From assembly GCF_000830505.1 (NCBI RefSeq), contig NZ_JXOK01000008.1, forward strand, positions 1-64,000: DNA of 64,000 bases, in the 5' to 3' direction. A model generated the notes under the pieces. The model had not been told where the DNA came from, did no database searches, and saw nothing but the letters and a program-made list of their open reading frames with translations. This document shows, one piece after another, positions 45,431 through 55,726 of the stretch. Position 1 is the stretch's first letter, and every line of letters starts with the position of its first letter. Made by a program: the position numbers and the translations under genes. This DNA is from Vibrio mytili. Lineage in GTDB: Bacteria; Pseudomonadota; Gammaproteobacteria; Enterobacterales; Vibrionaceae.

Positions 45431-48400
45431 TCAGCAAGCATCAATCGCATTTTTCACTCGTTTATCAGACACAGGATAAGGCGTGCCTAACTGTTGAGCA
45501 AAATAGCTTACCCTCAACTCTTCCAACATCCAGCGAATTTCTTTGACGTTCTCAGGAATCGCCACACCTTTCGGGATTTTGTTCAATAGTTCTTTGTAGT
45601 CATTGGTGACAGACTCGATTTTTAGCATGTGTAACCGATCTTTGTTTGGATCGATCGGCAATTTTTCCATTCGTCTTTCTATCGCCCGCAAATAACGCAG
45701 AATATCAGGAAGCCGCTTCCAACCGCATTCAGTCGCAAAGCCTTTGAAAATCAAACCTTCAATTTGCGCTTTAATATCTGAAAGTGCAAATGCCATCGTG
45801 AAATCAATTTTACCTTTTAGCTTTTTATTAATGTTGAATGCTGTCGTCAAAATGGTTTCTACTTGCTTTGCAATTTCGACCACTGTATCGCCCAGTTCTG
45901 CGCGAACGTACTCTTTCAACGCTTCGAACTTTTCTGGTTCCCAAACTAATCCGCCCTGCTCTTCAATCAGCTTATCAACTCCACAAGCGATGCAGTCATC
46001 AATCAGGTCAAGAACCTTGCCATAAGGGTTAAAATATAAGCCCAATTTTGACTTGTTAGGCAAGTTCGCATGCAGATATTTGATTGGCGAAGGTACGTTG
46101 AGCAGAATTAAGCGACGTTGGCCAGCGCGCATTGCTGTGACCTGCTCGTATTCCGTTTCATAAAGTTTTATTTCAACACTGTCTTTGGTATCCACCAATG
46201 CAGGGTAAGCTTTTACATCATAGCCCCCACGCTTTTGCTGGTAGACCTTTGGTAACTCACCGAAACTCCAAGTGTGTAGTCCTTGTTGCTCGATGTCATC
46301 ATCCGCAACTTTGGACAACGTTTCCTGAACTTTGTCTTTTAGGCTTTCTTTTAACTCATGAAGGTCACGATTTTCTTTCAGTTTTCTATTACCATGATCC
46401 ACTGCTCGGAATGTCACTTTTAAGTGATCTGGCACTTGATCCATATTCCAATCTTCGCGCAATACTTCCACACCCGTCATACGGCGTAGCTCTTTTTCCA
46501 ATGAATCTAATAAAGGCGCCTCCATTGGTGTCACTCGCGCCAAAAATGCATCGGCATAGTTAGGAGCAGGTACAAAGTTTTTACGGATGGTTTTAGGTAA
46601 CGATTTAATCAAGCTAACAACCAGTTCGTGACGCAGACCTGGGATTTGCCAATCAAAACCAGCGGGATCTACTTGGTTTAAAATTGGCAGTGGCAAGTGC
46701 ACCGTGACACCGTCACTATCTTCACCTGGTTCAAATTGATAACTAAGCTTGAGTTTTAAACCATTTTGATGCCAAAAGTTAGGGTAATCCAAATCGGTAA
46801 CATGACTAGCATCTCCCTTGAACAACATCTCTTTTTCGAAATTAAGTAGTTCAGGAGTTACCTTCGATGTTTTTTTCCACCATGAATCAAAATGTTTACC
46901 AGATACCACTTCAGTACCGACACGTTGATCGTAGAAATCAAACAACTCATCATCGTCGACCAAAATATCTCGGCGACGTGATTTATGCTCTAGCTCTTCG
47001 ACTTCTTGCAAAAGCTTACGGTTTTGCTTGAAGAATGCGTGTTTGGTTTCCCACTCACCTTCAACTAAAGCACTACGAATGAATATTTCACGACTAACCG
47101 CAGGGTCGATACTACCGTAGTTAACCAAACGTTTCGGAACGATTGGCACGCCATAAAGCATGACTTTCTCGTGTGCCATCACCGCGGCACGCTTCTTCGA
47201 CCAGTGCGGTTCACTATAACTACGTTTGATAAGGTGTTTTGCTAGCGGCTCAATCCATTCAGGCTGGATTTTGGCAATAATACGTCCCCAGAGTTTTGAG
47301 GTTTCCACCAACTCCGCAGACATGATCCACTTGGGTTGTTTCTTAAATAAACCGATGCAGGGAAAATATGAAAACGTGCGTTTCGAGCGCCTTGATATTC
47401 ACTTTTCTCTTGGTCCTTCATACCAATATGCGACAATAAGCCAACCAAGATTGCACTATGGACACCATGATAGGATGCGGGCTCATCATTGAGCTTAAAG
47501 TCCATTTCATGCATGGATTGATGAATTTGAAAATACACATCTTGCCATTCGCGTACCCGCAAAAAGTTAAGATAGTCTTGCTTGCACTGTTTACGGAATT
47601 GATTACCTGTGAGCGCTTTTTGTTGCTTTTGAATATAGTCCCAGAGGTTAACAAACGTGAGAAAATCCGACTCTTCGTGGAAGAAACGTCGGTGCTTATC
47701 ATCTGAAGATTGCTGTTTGTCGGATGGGCGCTCGCGCGGGTCTTGAATTGACAGCGCCGCCGCAATAATCATCACTTCTTTAAGTGCACCGTATTTAGGT
47801 GCTTCCAAGACCATACGCGCTAACCGCGGATCAATCGGTAAGCGAGCCAGTTGTCGTCCTGTTGTTGTAAGACGTTTTTTGGCCTCCTTCACATCTGGAT
47901 TGATCGCGCCAAGTTCTTCTAAAAGGCGTACACCATCTTGAATGTTGCGCTTATCTGGCGCTTCAACAAATGGGAACGCTTGTATGTCACCGAGCCCGAG
48001 TGAAGTCATTTGTAAAATAACAGACGCTAAGTTGGTACGAAGAATCTCTGGATCGGTAAATTCTGGTCTTGACTCAAAATCTTCTTCTGAATAGAGACGA
48101 ATACAGATCCCCTCTTCGACACGCCCACAACGACCTTTACGTTGGTTTGCACTCGCTTGAGATATAGGTTCAATAGGAAGACGCTGAACCTTTGTGCGAT
48201 AGCTATAGCGACTGATACGTGCCGTACCTGGGTCAATTACATATTTAATGCCTGGGACCGTAAGCGATGTTTCAGCCACGTTGGTTGCAAGAACAATTCG
48301 ACGACCTGCATGTGGCTGGAAAATCTTGTTCTGCTCTCCCGCAGACAAGCGCGCATATAGCGGCACTATCTCAGTGCTTTTCAAATTACGCTTAGACAAT

Positions 48401-49431
48401 GCATCCGCAGTGTCACGAATCTCGCGTTCACCATTCATGAAAATCAGGATATCGCCCAGCCCTTCATCACACAGTTCATCAACCGCTTCAAAGATACCCT
48501 CTAGTTGATCGCGATCGGTGTCGTCATCGCCGCTTAACGGGCGGTAACGGGTTTCTACTGGGTAAGTACGACCTGATACTTCGATGATTGGCGCGTTGTC
48601 AAAGTGTTTCGAAAACCTTTCTGGATCAATCGTCGCAGACGTAATAATGACTTTTAAATCCGGGCGACGTGGTAACAGTTCTTTTAAATAACCCAAGATA
48701 AAATCGATATTCAAGCTGCGCTCGTGCGCTTCGTCGATAATGATGGTGTCGTATTGATTTAAGAAACGATCATGTTGAATTTCAGCCAACAGAATACCGT
48801 CGGTCATCAATTTTATTTGCGTGTTCTCAGAAATTTGGTCATTGAATCGGACTTTATAACCGACAAATTCACCAAGCTTGGTTTCCATCTCTTCAGCGAT
48901 TCGGTTTGCTACTGAGCGAGCCGCAAGACGACGAGGCTGAGTGTGACCAATCAAGCCAAACTTACCACGGCCCAATTCTGCACAAATTTTGGGTAGCTGG
49001 GTGGTTTTACCCGAACCGGTTTCACCGGCAACAATAACCACTTGGTTTTCTTCAATCGCCTTCGCGATGTCTTGCCGTTTTTGACTAACGGGAAGAATTT
49101 CTGGGTATTCGATTTTGGGGTGAGAACTGATGCGCTGCTCTGCAACCATCATTGACTTGGCGATGTCTAACGCAATTTCATCAAACACGGCATGGCGTGA
49201 TGCCTCTTTTTTAATCTTGCTCGCACCAGAAATACGTTTGCTTAAGCGAAAACGGTCCCGCATCATGCACTGATTGAGTGCTTTGCGTAAGGATACGGCG
49301 TTATTCTGTTGCGACTGAGGCGGCTGAGTATTCACCTCGCGCTCAGCTGATTTTTTGGCGTTTTTATCACCTTTTTCAGCAACAGTTTGCTCTTTCTCAG
49401 GTGTTCTCTTTGTAGGCTGTGACGAAGTCAA
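45431..49431 (-). pseudogene. hrpA: ATP-dependent RNA helicase HrpA, one-base frameshift
   Basis: DEAH-box helicase acting on stalled ribosomes/mRNA. Intact length would be about 1333 residues. The N-terminal frame shows Walker A GETGSGKTTQ, DEAH box, SATID, ATNVAETSLT and the helicase C QRKGRCGR motif; the C-terminal frame carries the long HrpA-specific domain with LPKTIRKNFVPAPN. The break is at about 47352: GCATCGGTTTATTT should be GCATCGGGTTTATTT, giving GLFKKQPKWIMSAEL and joining both halves exactly. One G of GGG is missing. I chose TTG 49431 as the start, with AGGAAACGCT upstream; ATG 49452 is the alternative. Confidence 0.92.
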
Positions 49432-49615
49432 AGCGTTTCCTATTCTTTTCATTACATAAAACTGCGCGAATTGTATCACACAAGCCTTGAAACTGGACAA
49501 CCCAAAGGTTATTCAATTTTTTCGAACAACTTAAGCAAATGCATCAGGTTTTGAGTCAAGTTCCATGACTTATAATCCAGTGATTAGCCGAAAGCACTTA
49601 ATTAAGGAACATCAT

Positions 49616-50200
49616 ATGTCTCGTGTATTAGCTCTTAAATCAAGCATTCTTGGTGATTACTCTCAATCAAACAAACTGGTTGAAGATTTCACAAAAAACG
49701 TAGCAGAAGACAAATTAATTGTTCGCGATCTCGCTGCAAATCCACTTCCAGTTCTGGACTTCTCCGTTGCGACTGCATTACGTGCGACAGAAGATCTTTC
49801 TCAAGAGCAGCAAGACGTCGTGAATTTATCTAATACATTGATTGAAGAGATTAAAGCTTCAGACACACTCGTGATTGCTGCACCAATGTACAACTTTACA
49901 ATCCCTACTCAGCTTAAAAACTGGATCGATTTAATCGCCCGTGCTGGCGTGACATTCCAATATACAGAGAATGGTGTACAAGGTCTTATCGAAGGGAAAA
50001 AGGCCATTGTTGTAACAACACGTGGTGGTATTCACAAAGATTCAGCGACTGACATTGTAACGCCTTACCTGCGTACTGTTTTAGGGTTTGTCGGTATCAC
50101 TGATGTTGAATTCGTGTATGCAGAAGCACTAAATATGGGCGACGACGCTGCTGCTCAAGGTATGACATCGGCTCAAAGCCATTTAGCCTCTTTGGCATAA
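49616..50200 (+). CDS. azoR: FMN-dependent NADH:quinone/azo reductase AzoR
   Basis: Flavodoxin-like oxidoreductase that reduces quinones and azo compounds with NADH. The 194 residues begin [19 protein letters not shown], the FMN phosphate loop, and continue with [23 protein letters not shown] near residues 93-115 and TTRGG near 139. AAGGA stands seven bases before ATG 49616; the reading frame is open to 49565, but the extension is unlike the family. Single gene with a terminator downstream. Confidence 0.92.
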   Translation: MSRVLALKSSILGDYSQSNKLVEDFTKNVAEDKLIVRDLAANPLPVLDFSVATALRATEDLSQEQQDVVNLSNTLIEEIKASDTLVIAAPMYNFTIPTQLKNWIDLIARAGVTFQYTENGVQGLIEGKKAIVVTTRGGIHKDSATDIVTPYLRTVLGFVGITDVEFVYAEALNMGDDAAAQGMTSAQSHLASLA

Positions 50201-50231
50201 GTAATCTGCAGTTGCGCTAACTCATGATTCG

Positions 50232-50263
50232 AAGGGATTGGAGATACTGATCCCTTTCTCTTA
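50232..50263 (+). terminator. Terminator of azoR
   Basis: AAGGGAT / ATCCCTT 7-bp stem with an 11-base loop, followed by TCTCTTATTT. Moderate strength. Confidence 0.55.
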
Positions 50264-50662
50264 TTTCTCATTGTTACTTTTTATTTGCTTCTTTTCTATG
50301 TCGGTCACCGCTTTTCGGTAAAACCGTTCCAATGACGCTTCAGCTTCATTGATCATTTTTTCTATCATCGCATCAAAAGCAACGTCGCTTGGAATCGCGA
50401 TTTCATCCCCTACACTCACTTCCAGTGAATTGTCGTAAATCACCAACCAATCATCGCCCTCTAAGTGCCCTTCTCCGTGGACCACAAAGAATCGTTTGGC
50501 GAATTCATCATTCGTACAGTTTATACCTTCAATTTGGATATTGAACGAGGAGTCGATACTCATCGTGCTCATTCCCTGCTCACTTTCCAATGCATTGCAC
50601 ACGTGCTTAACACTTGCGCGATAAGTGAATTTGAGTTGAGATAATGACTTTGTTGTCTTCAT
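50261..50662 (-). CDS. Hypothetical protein, 133 aa
   Basis: Not recognised. A soluble acidic protein with no signal peptide or membrane segment; a central hydrophobic/charged part with the block FAKRFFVVHGEGHLEGDD near residues 59-76 and a helical Lys-rich tail. The start is uncertain: the first ATG lacks a ribosome site, while ATGs about 30 codons later have GGGA upstream. Convergent with azoR. Confidence 0.6.
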   Translation of the reverse strand: MKTTKSLSQLKFTYRASVKHVCNALESEQGMSTMSIDSSFNIQIEGINCTNDEFAKRFFVVHGEGHLEGDDWLVIYDNSLEVSVGDEIAIPSDVAFDAMIEKMINEAEASLERFYRKAVTDIEKKQIKSNNEK

Positions 50663-50905
50663 GCAGTCATGATGGTTGATAACCTAGCTCGGTACAAATC
50701 CGACCTTTGCACAAAGCGAATGATTTCTCGTTCAAGCTCGGTACTATCACAACAAGTATTCACGGCTTGTTCAGAAATAGGCGTCATCGTCAATTTTTTG
50801 ATAAACGTAATTTTATCTAATGTTCTTTATTCATAAGCCGTTACAATAGTACACGTTGCAATCCAACGGTTACCTCAAAATCAACATAGACATAACGACG
50901 CACAA

Positions 50906-51256
50906 GTGAAAGCATCCGAACTCATTTCTATCCTCAACACATTACCGCCTGAACACGATCCTGAAATAGTGATGGGAGAACAATGGCTGCCTGAACGGTT
51001 AGTCGAAACCCAACTCGATGGCGATTTGTTGTTTTTAAACTTTGATAATGCACCAGAAGATGAACAAGGAGAGGAAGAAGGCCGTGGCTTTGTTGAACAC
51101 GAAATTGAGTTAATTCGTACTCGCTTACAACAAATTCTGGATGAAAATAGCGATAGCGCTTCCAAATCGGACGCGATCTTGGGAATATTTCTCATGGGTC
51201 ATGAACTGAGTAGCTCACAAGTTATCGAAATCTTGGAAGAGTCAGAGACGCCATAG
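50906..51256 (+). CDS. Hypothetical acidic protein, 116 aa, upstream of the PhoD-like gene
   Basis: Not recognised. A small acidic, mostly helical protein beginning KASELISILNTLPPEHDPEIVMGEQWLPERL, with a Glu-rich stretch near residues 55-62. The start is GTG. It lies 25 bases before the PhoD-like phosphatase gene on the same strand, so the two are probably one operon, but no functional link is known. Confidence 0.65.
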   Translation: MKASELISILNTLPPEHDPEIVMGEQWLPERLVETQLDGDLLFLNFDNAPEDEQGEEEGRGFVEHEIELIRTRLQQILDENSDSASKSDAILGIFLMGHELSSSQVIEILEESETP

Positions 51257-51281
51257 AACAACCATAGGATAAGGAGTCGCT

Positions 51282-53246
51282 TTGCCTGCACAGCCCAATA
51301 TTAGTCGTTCCCCTAAACTTCCTTTGATCATCGCAGGTCCTATCCTACGTAAGGTAACGGCATCAGAAGTGAATATTTGGCTTGTCACGACTGAACCATT
51401 GCAAGGCAGTGTGGAAATAATCGACCTGCATTCTAAACAAACACATTACTCCGCTTCACTCGACCAGCATCAATCTCTACAAGTTGGTCAAAGAGCATGG
51501 GTTTCGCTACTGATGCTTACTGGAATCTTTCCAACACAGCAGCCGCTTCGCTACCAACTTCATACCCAGCATGGATCACTTACAGAGCTATTACCCAATT
51601 TGAATTATGACCATGACGACAGTGCTTATCGCGGCGTCGAGTTTGTTATTAACGACAAAGCAGACTACGTACTACATGGCTCATGCAGAAATCCTCACCA
51701 TTTTAGTGACGATACTCTGGTTGCAGCGGATACGAAAATTTCAAAGCAACAGGCTGAGTCCCGACCTAGCATGTTGATCATGAGCGGTGATCAGGTCTAT
51801 ACGGACCATGTTGCAGGCCCCACCCTGGACGCAATTGAGCAAGTAATCGATATCTTAGGTTTGCCGAGTGAAAAATTTGAACAGGCAGTTGTCGAGGATA
51901 GTACGTCACTTTATCAACACCCATTCCGTTTCTACGGACGTGATAAATTGTTACCGCATTACATCGAGGAAGACCGCTTATTCAGTCGTTTTCTCCCAAA
52001 AAGAGAAATACCTATTTTTAGCGCAAAGCAATGTGAAAATCACTTAATCAGCTTTGCCGAATGTTTTGCGATGTATTTGCTTGTCTGGTCTCCTATCCTT
52101 TGGAAGCATGTAGAGCAAGATCGATTACTGAGGCAAAACTTCATCGTGGGTGGCCAACAGCTAGCCCCTAAATGGCAAAAGCAATGGCGTGAAGAAAAAG
52201 TTCATATTGATAAATTCATTCAGGGTTTAGACAAAGTTCAACGTCTGCTGGCACATATTCCTACTTATATGATTTTCGATGATCATGATGTCACCGATGA
52301 CTGGAACTTAACGATTGGCTGGGAACAAGCGGCTTACAACCACCCGTTTTCGAAAAGAATTATTGGCAACAGCCTGATTGCTTACTGGCTATGCCAAGGG
52401 TGGGGAAACGCGCCAGAGAAGTTTGGAGATGATTTCCTACAACTTGCGAAGGAATTTTTAAATCTTGGAACAGAGAAAGCTCAAGATACATTCATTCAAC
52501 ACCTTTACCGCTTTGAAAACTGGCACTACACCATCCCAACATCTCCAAAAGTCGTTGTTCTCGACACCAGAACGCGCCGTTGGCGATCAGAGTCGAGAAT
52601 GTACAAACCCTCAGGGTTAATGGATTGGGAAGCGCTAATCGAGTTCCATCAAGAGCTCGTTCATCAAGACAAAGTGATCATCGTTTCGGCAGCGCCGATG
52701 TTTGGCGTAAAGTTTATCGAAACCCTTCAACGCATATTTACCATTGCAAGACAGCCCTTGATGGTTGATGCAGAGAACTGGATGGCGCACCCAGGAAGTG
52801 CGAATACACTCATCAGCATTTTTACGCACACCAAGACACCAACCAATTTCGTCATATTGTCGGGAGATGTGCACTATTCGTTCGCTTATGATATTAAGCT
52901 GCGCTTTCGAAAAAATAGTCCGAATATCTATCAAATCACCTGCAGTGGAATAAAAAACCAGTTCCCAACCCGACTCCTCAACCTATGTGATGCACTTGAT
53001 AGAATGCTGTATAGCCCCCGCTCTCCGCTAAACTGGTTCACAAAACGTAAGCGACTAAAAATCTATAAGAGAGCGCCCAGTACACATAACTTTTACCGAC
53101 TGGTAAATCACAGCGCGATTGGTGAGTTACATCTGGATGAGAATGGAAAACCGAGTGATATTCGTATACTAACCAGTGATGGCGATGAAGTGTCCTTCCC
53201 TGCGACAAAGAGTGAAACAAGTGACGCTCCTGATCATAGTAAATAA
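51282..53246 (+). CDS. PhoD-like metallophosphatase without a signal peptide
   Basis: Calcineurin-like phosphatase of the PhoD superfamily, 654 residues, starting with TTG six bases after AAGGAG. Metal-binding segments are visible: HGSCRNP near 130, MSGDQVYTDH near 165-174, FDDHDVTDDWN near 330-340 and SGDVHYS near 528. Unlike the secreted PhoD phosphodiesterases it has no Tat or Sec signal, so it is probably cytoplasmic. Substrate unknown. Confidence 0.85.
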   Translation: MPAQPNISRSPKLPLIIAGPILRKVTASEVNIWLVTTEPLQGSVEIIDLHSKQTHYSASLDQHQSLQVGQRAWVSLLMLTGIFPTQQPLRYQLHTQHGSLTELLPNLNYDHDDSAYRGVEFVINDKADYVLHGSCRNPHHFSDDTLVAADTKISKQQAESRPSMLIMSGDQVYTDHVAGPTLDAIEQVIDILGLPSEKFEQAVVEDSTSLYQHPFRFYGRDKLLPHYIEEDRLFSRFLPKREIPIFSAKQCENHLISFAECFAMYLLVWSPILWKHVEQDRLLRQNFIVGGQQLAPKWQKQWREEKVHIDKFIQGLDKVQRLLAHIPTYMIFDDHDVTDDWNLTIGWEQAAYNHPFSKRIIGNSLIAYWLCQGWGNAPEKFGDDFLQLAKEFLNLGTEKAQDTFIQHLYRFENWHYTIPTSPKVVVLDTRTRRWRSESRMYKPSGLMDWEALIEFHQELVHQDKVIIVSAAPMFGVKFIETLQRIFTIARQPLMVDAENWMAHPGSANTLISIFTHTKTPTNFVILSGDVHYSFAYDIKLRFRKNSPNIYQITCSGIKNQFPTRLLNLCDALDRMLYSPRSPLNWFTKRKRLKIYKRAPSTHNFYRLVNHSAIGELHLDENGKPSDIRILTSDGDEVSFPATKSETSDAPDHSK

Positions 53247-53445
53247 CGGGTAAAAATGTTCCCCCTTGTTTCCAACTATTGCACCTGCGTGAGGTTTGAT
53301 CAATTGTTTGCCTCGATCGGTATAACGATTAGCTTCTAGCGGAAAACGTACCGAACGCAGGATTATTAAGTTATTAGGCGTTGGTCTTGAGATTCACAAG
53401 TCTCATGCCCATTTTAAAAACATAGACAACGACAAGGCGCTCAAT

Positions 53446-53886
53446 ATGTTTAACTCTCTCACCACCTTATTTAAACAACTTATCGACGGTTCAGACTTGA
53501 GTCAGATTAACACGGCTTCTCCAAATTTAGCGATCGCGTGTTTACTCTGTGAGGTTTCTTCTGCGGACCATCAAGTAGATGAAAAAGAACACGAAACGAT
53601 ACGCTCATTGCTAGTAAAATTGCTTACATTAGATCAACAAGAAGCGGAATCGATCCTCAATCAAGCGCAAGCAAAAACGAAAGAGTCGGCTTCGTTGTAC
53701 GATTTTACTTCACAACTGAGAGAGCTCTCTCAAGAAACCCGCTACGACCTGATCAAAAGTATGTGGGAAGTGGCGTACGCTGATGGGGAAATAGATCCAC
53801 TCGAAGAAGCCGTAATTCGCAAAACGGCAGAGTTATTGTACGTGGATCACAGCGACTTTATTAGGGCAAAACTGCAGTCTCAATAA
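53446..53886 (+). CDS. TerB family protein
   Basis: A 146-residue all-helical protein with the two halves of the TerB fold: LAIACLLCEVSSADHQVDEKEHETI near residues 28-52 and MWEVAYADGEIDPLEEAVIRKTAELL near 106-131, each with an acidic metal-binding loop (DHQVDE, DGEIDPLE). The family is linked to tellurite resistance and membrane-stress functions, but single TerB genes have no assigned job. No other ter genes are nearby. Confidence 0.88.
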   Translation: MFNSLTTLFKQLIDGSDLSQINTASPNLAIACLLCEVSSADHQVDEKEHETIRSLLVKLLTLDQQEAESILNQAQAKTKESASLYDFTSQLRELSQETRYDLIKSMWEVAYADGEIDPLEEAVIRKTAELLYVDHSDFIRAKLQSQ

Positions 53887-54212
53887 CAACGTAACAAGGT
53901 CAGTCAACTAACAAGGACTAAGAGATAACATTAGTGTTGAGGCACATAGAGGCTCTTGTTTTGATTTATGGATGTTCCTCAGAAGACCTTATTAGAAGCA
54001 AAAACCAAGAACAAATAGATCAGAATAATCAAAAAAGAAAAACGCGCTATTCAGCGCGTTTTAATCTAAAGCCATTTTGATTATTTTCGTCAAGCCAATG
54101 ACAGTTATTAGTGTCTAATGTTTGATACAAGTTAAGCATATAGACTGCTTACTGTGTAAACACTCGGTAAAACTCATGTCATGGGTTTTAATAACCGGAA
54201 GCGGGATCACAT
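53887..54212. other. Intergenic between terB-like and exonuclease genes
   Basis: No gene recognised. It contains the bidirectional terminator at 54039-54064. The rest is A+T-rich with no ORF that has a ribosome site. Confidence 0.4.
54039..54064. terminator. Bidirectional terminator
   Basis: AAAACGCGCT / AGCGCGTTTT perfect 10-bp stem with a 4-base loop ATTC, flanked by A and T runs, between convergent genes. Confidence 0.85.
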
Positions 54213-54743
54213 TTAAAGCATGGCAAGTGCGAGTTTCGCTAAGTTATAGGCATCCACATACCCGGAGTGCTGTCGTCCTTCCCAATCAATGCCTTTTGCT
54301 TCTTGTGCAGCACGATGACCAATACGCTTATCTTTAAGACGGTTTTGAACTCGATAAAGTGTTGCTAAGTTGATAAATTCGCTAAACGGCGCGTCGATCC
54401 CTTTTTGCTGACACTCTTTGAGTAAAATCAAATCATCTCGTCCCCATGAGGCGTATATCTTATTACGGCCACCGAAGTTCTTAACCATCGATTTCAGTAC
54501 TTCTTCCAGAGGCCGTCCCTGCTTCTCGATTTTTCGTGGTGTAATCCCTGTGAGTTCTGCACAAAACAAGGACACTTCATCATGTTCCGGCTTAACGTAG
54601 TACTGCGCTCGTTTAACGATCTCGCCTTTAGACAAATCTATTTCAGCTAACCCTACTTCGATGATCTCTCCTGTACGGCCAACGCCATTTTCGCTCCAGC
54701 AACACATTTCTAAATCGAAGCATACGATACGGTTATGGTTCAT
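54213..54743 (-). CDS. 3'-5' exonuclease, DEDDh family
   Basis: A 176-residue nuclease with Exo I FDLEMC (Asp10, Glu12), an Exo II region with GRDD near residues 103-106 and Exo III HSGYVDAYN near 158-166, as in the DEDDh group (KapD/ERI-1-like). It probably trims RNA or single-stranded DNA. The length fits a stand-alone exonuclease domain. Single gene. Confidence 0.85.
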   Translation of the reverse strand: MNHNRIVCFDLEMCCWSENGVGRTGEIIEVGLAEIDLSKGEIVKRAQYYVKPEHDEVSLFCAELTGITPRKIEKQGRPLEEVLKSMVKNFGGRNKIYASWGRDDLILLKECQQKGIDAPFSEFINLATLYRVQNRLKDKRIGHRAAQEAKGIDWEGRQHSGYVDAYNLAKLALAML

Positions 54744-55093
54744 CGTTTGTCGTGGTTCCTAATATAAATTTGAAAGCGTGCAATACTACCGCAACGATAT
54801 AAAAAACTCGAATTTACCCGATGATTAAATCACCGATTAACCGGGGGATCTGCGGAATCGCACAATATTGTTCAACAAACAATCAGGAATAACTTCTCAT
54901 AGTTGCTTCAATCGTCGATTTTTCATCCGCTTCGAGCGCTATTATGATGAATTATTACAGCGTTAAGCCTTGAATATGCTAACATCCACCATCATTTTAG
55001 TGTCTAAACTTGGTGCAAGATCGCAAAGACGATCATTTCAAAGCTATGAGCCAATACTGAGCACCATAAAATTAATTAAAGAGAATAAATGTC
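54744..55093. promoter_or_regulatory. Promoter region of the DUF2760-Hsp70 operon
   Basis: A 350-base gap without ORFs. A possible heat-shock promoter CTTGAA (54969-54974) - 12 bases - CACCATCA (54987-54994) resembles CTTGAA-N13/15-CCCCATNT but has short spacing and two mismatches. Otherwise nothing is evident. Confidence 0.3.
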
Positions 55094-55726
55094 ATGAACA
55101 TTGATTTGAACCTAATTCCTCAAACGTTTGATATGCTCCACGCTGGTCTGGCAGCATCGAGCGTTTTACTTCTTTTGGTTGCCGTTTCTCGTAAATCTAA
55201 GGTAGTGGAGAAAGTCGTCGAAAAGCCTGTCGAAAAAATTGTAGAGGTTGAAAAGCCTGTTGAAAAAATTGTTGAAGTCGAGAAAGTCGTTGAAGTTGAA
55301 AAAGTGGTAGAAAAAGTCGTTGAGGTTGAATCTAAGCTTGCTACCGCGTCTACAGATTCCGCTATGCAACTGCTGTCTATCATGCAGCAAGAAGCGCGTT
55401 TAATCGACTTTTTACAAGAAGACTTAACCTCCTTCTCTGATGACGAAGTGGGTGCAGCGGCTCGGGTTATTCACACTGGCGGTCAGAAAGTATTAAAAGA
55501 CTATGTAACCCTTGCTCATATCCGTAACGAAGATGAAGAAACTCGCATCACTGTTGAAGAAGGCTTCAACCCACAAGAAATTCGCCTAACAGGCAATGTG
55601 ACCGGTAGTGCTCCTTTCAATGGCACTCTGGTACATAAAGGCTGGAAGGCAACGGCAATGAACCTGCCAAAGCTATCTGAAAACTACGATGCGTCTATCA
55701 TTGCACCAGCAGAGGTTGAGTTGTAA
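55094..55726 (+). CDS. DUF2760 protein, membrane-anchored, with Val-Glu-Lys repeats
   Basis: First gene of a three-gene operon with two Hsp70 genes. The 210-residue protein has a hydrophobic segment near residues 16-28, then about 43 residues of repeated K-[VP]-V-E-K-[VI]-V-E type (37-79), likely an extended coil or rod, and the conserved DUF2760 domain (about 85-210) with LLSIMQQEARLIDFLQEDL and a WKA-x-MNLPKL ending. The stop shares a base with the next ATG (TAATG). DUF2760 has no known function; the constant link to Hsp70 proteins implies a co-factor role. Confidence 0.88.
   Translation: MNIDLNLIPQTFDMLHAGLAASSVLLLLVAVSRKSKVVEKVVEKPVEKIVEVEKPVEKIVEVEKVVEVEKVVEKVVEVESKLATASTDSAMQLLSIMQQEARLIDFLQEDLTSFSDDEVGAAARVIHTGGQKVLKDYVTLAHIRNEDEETRITVEEGFNPQEIRLTGNVTGSAPFNGTLVHKGWKATAMNLPKLSENYDASIIAPAEVEL
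55203..55328 (+). repeat. In-frame repeats encoding (V-E-K) units in the DUF2760 gene
   Basis: Imperfect short repeats of GTYGARAARGTY and GTTGAAAARCCT encode the K-V-V-E-K / K-P-V-E-K segments. They are candidates for slippage and length variation between strains. Confidence 0.65.
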
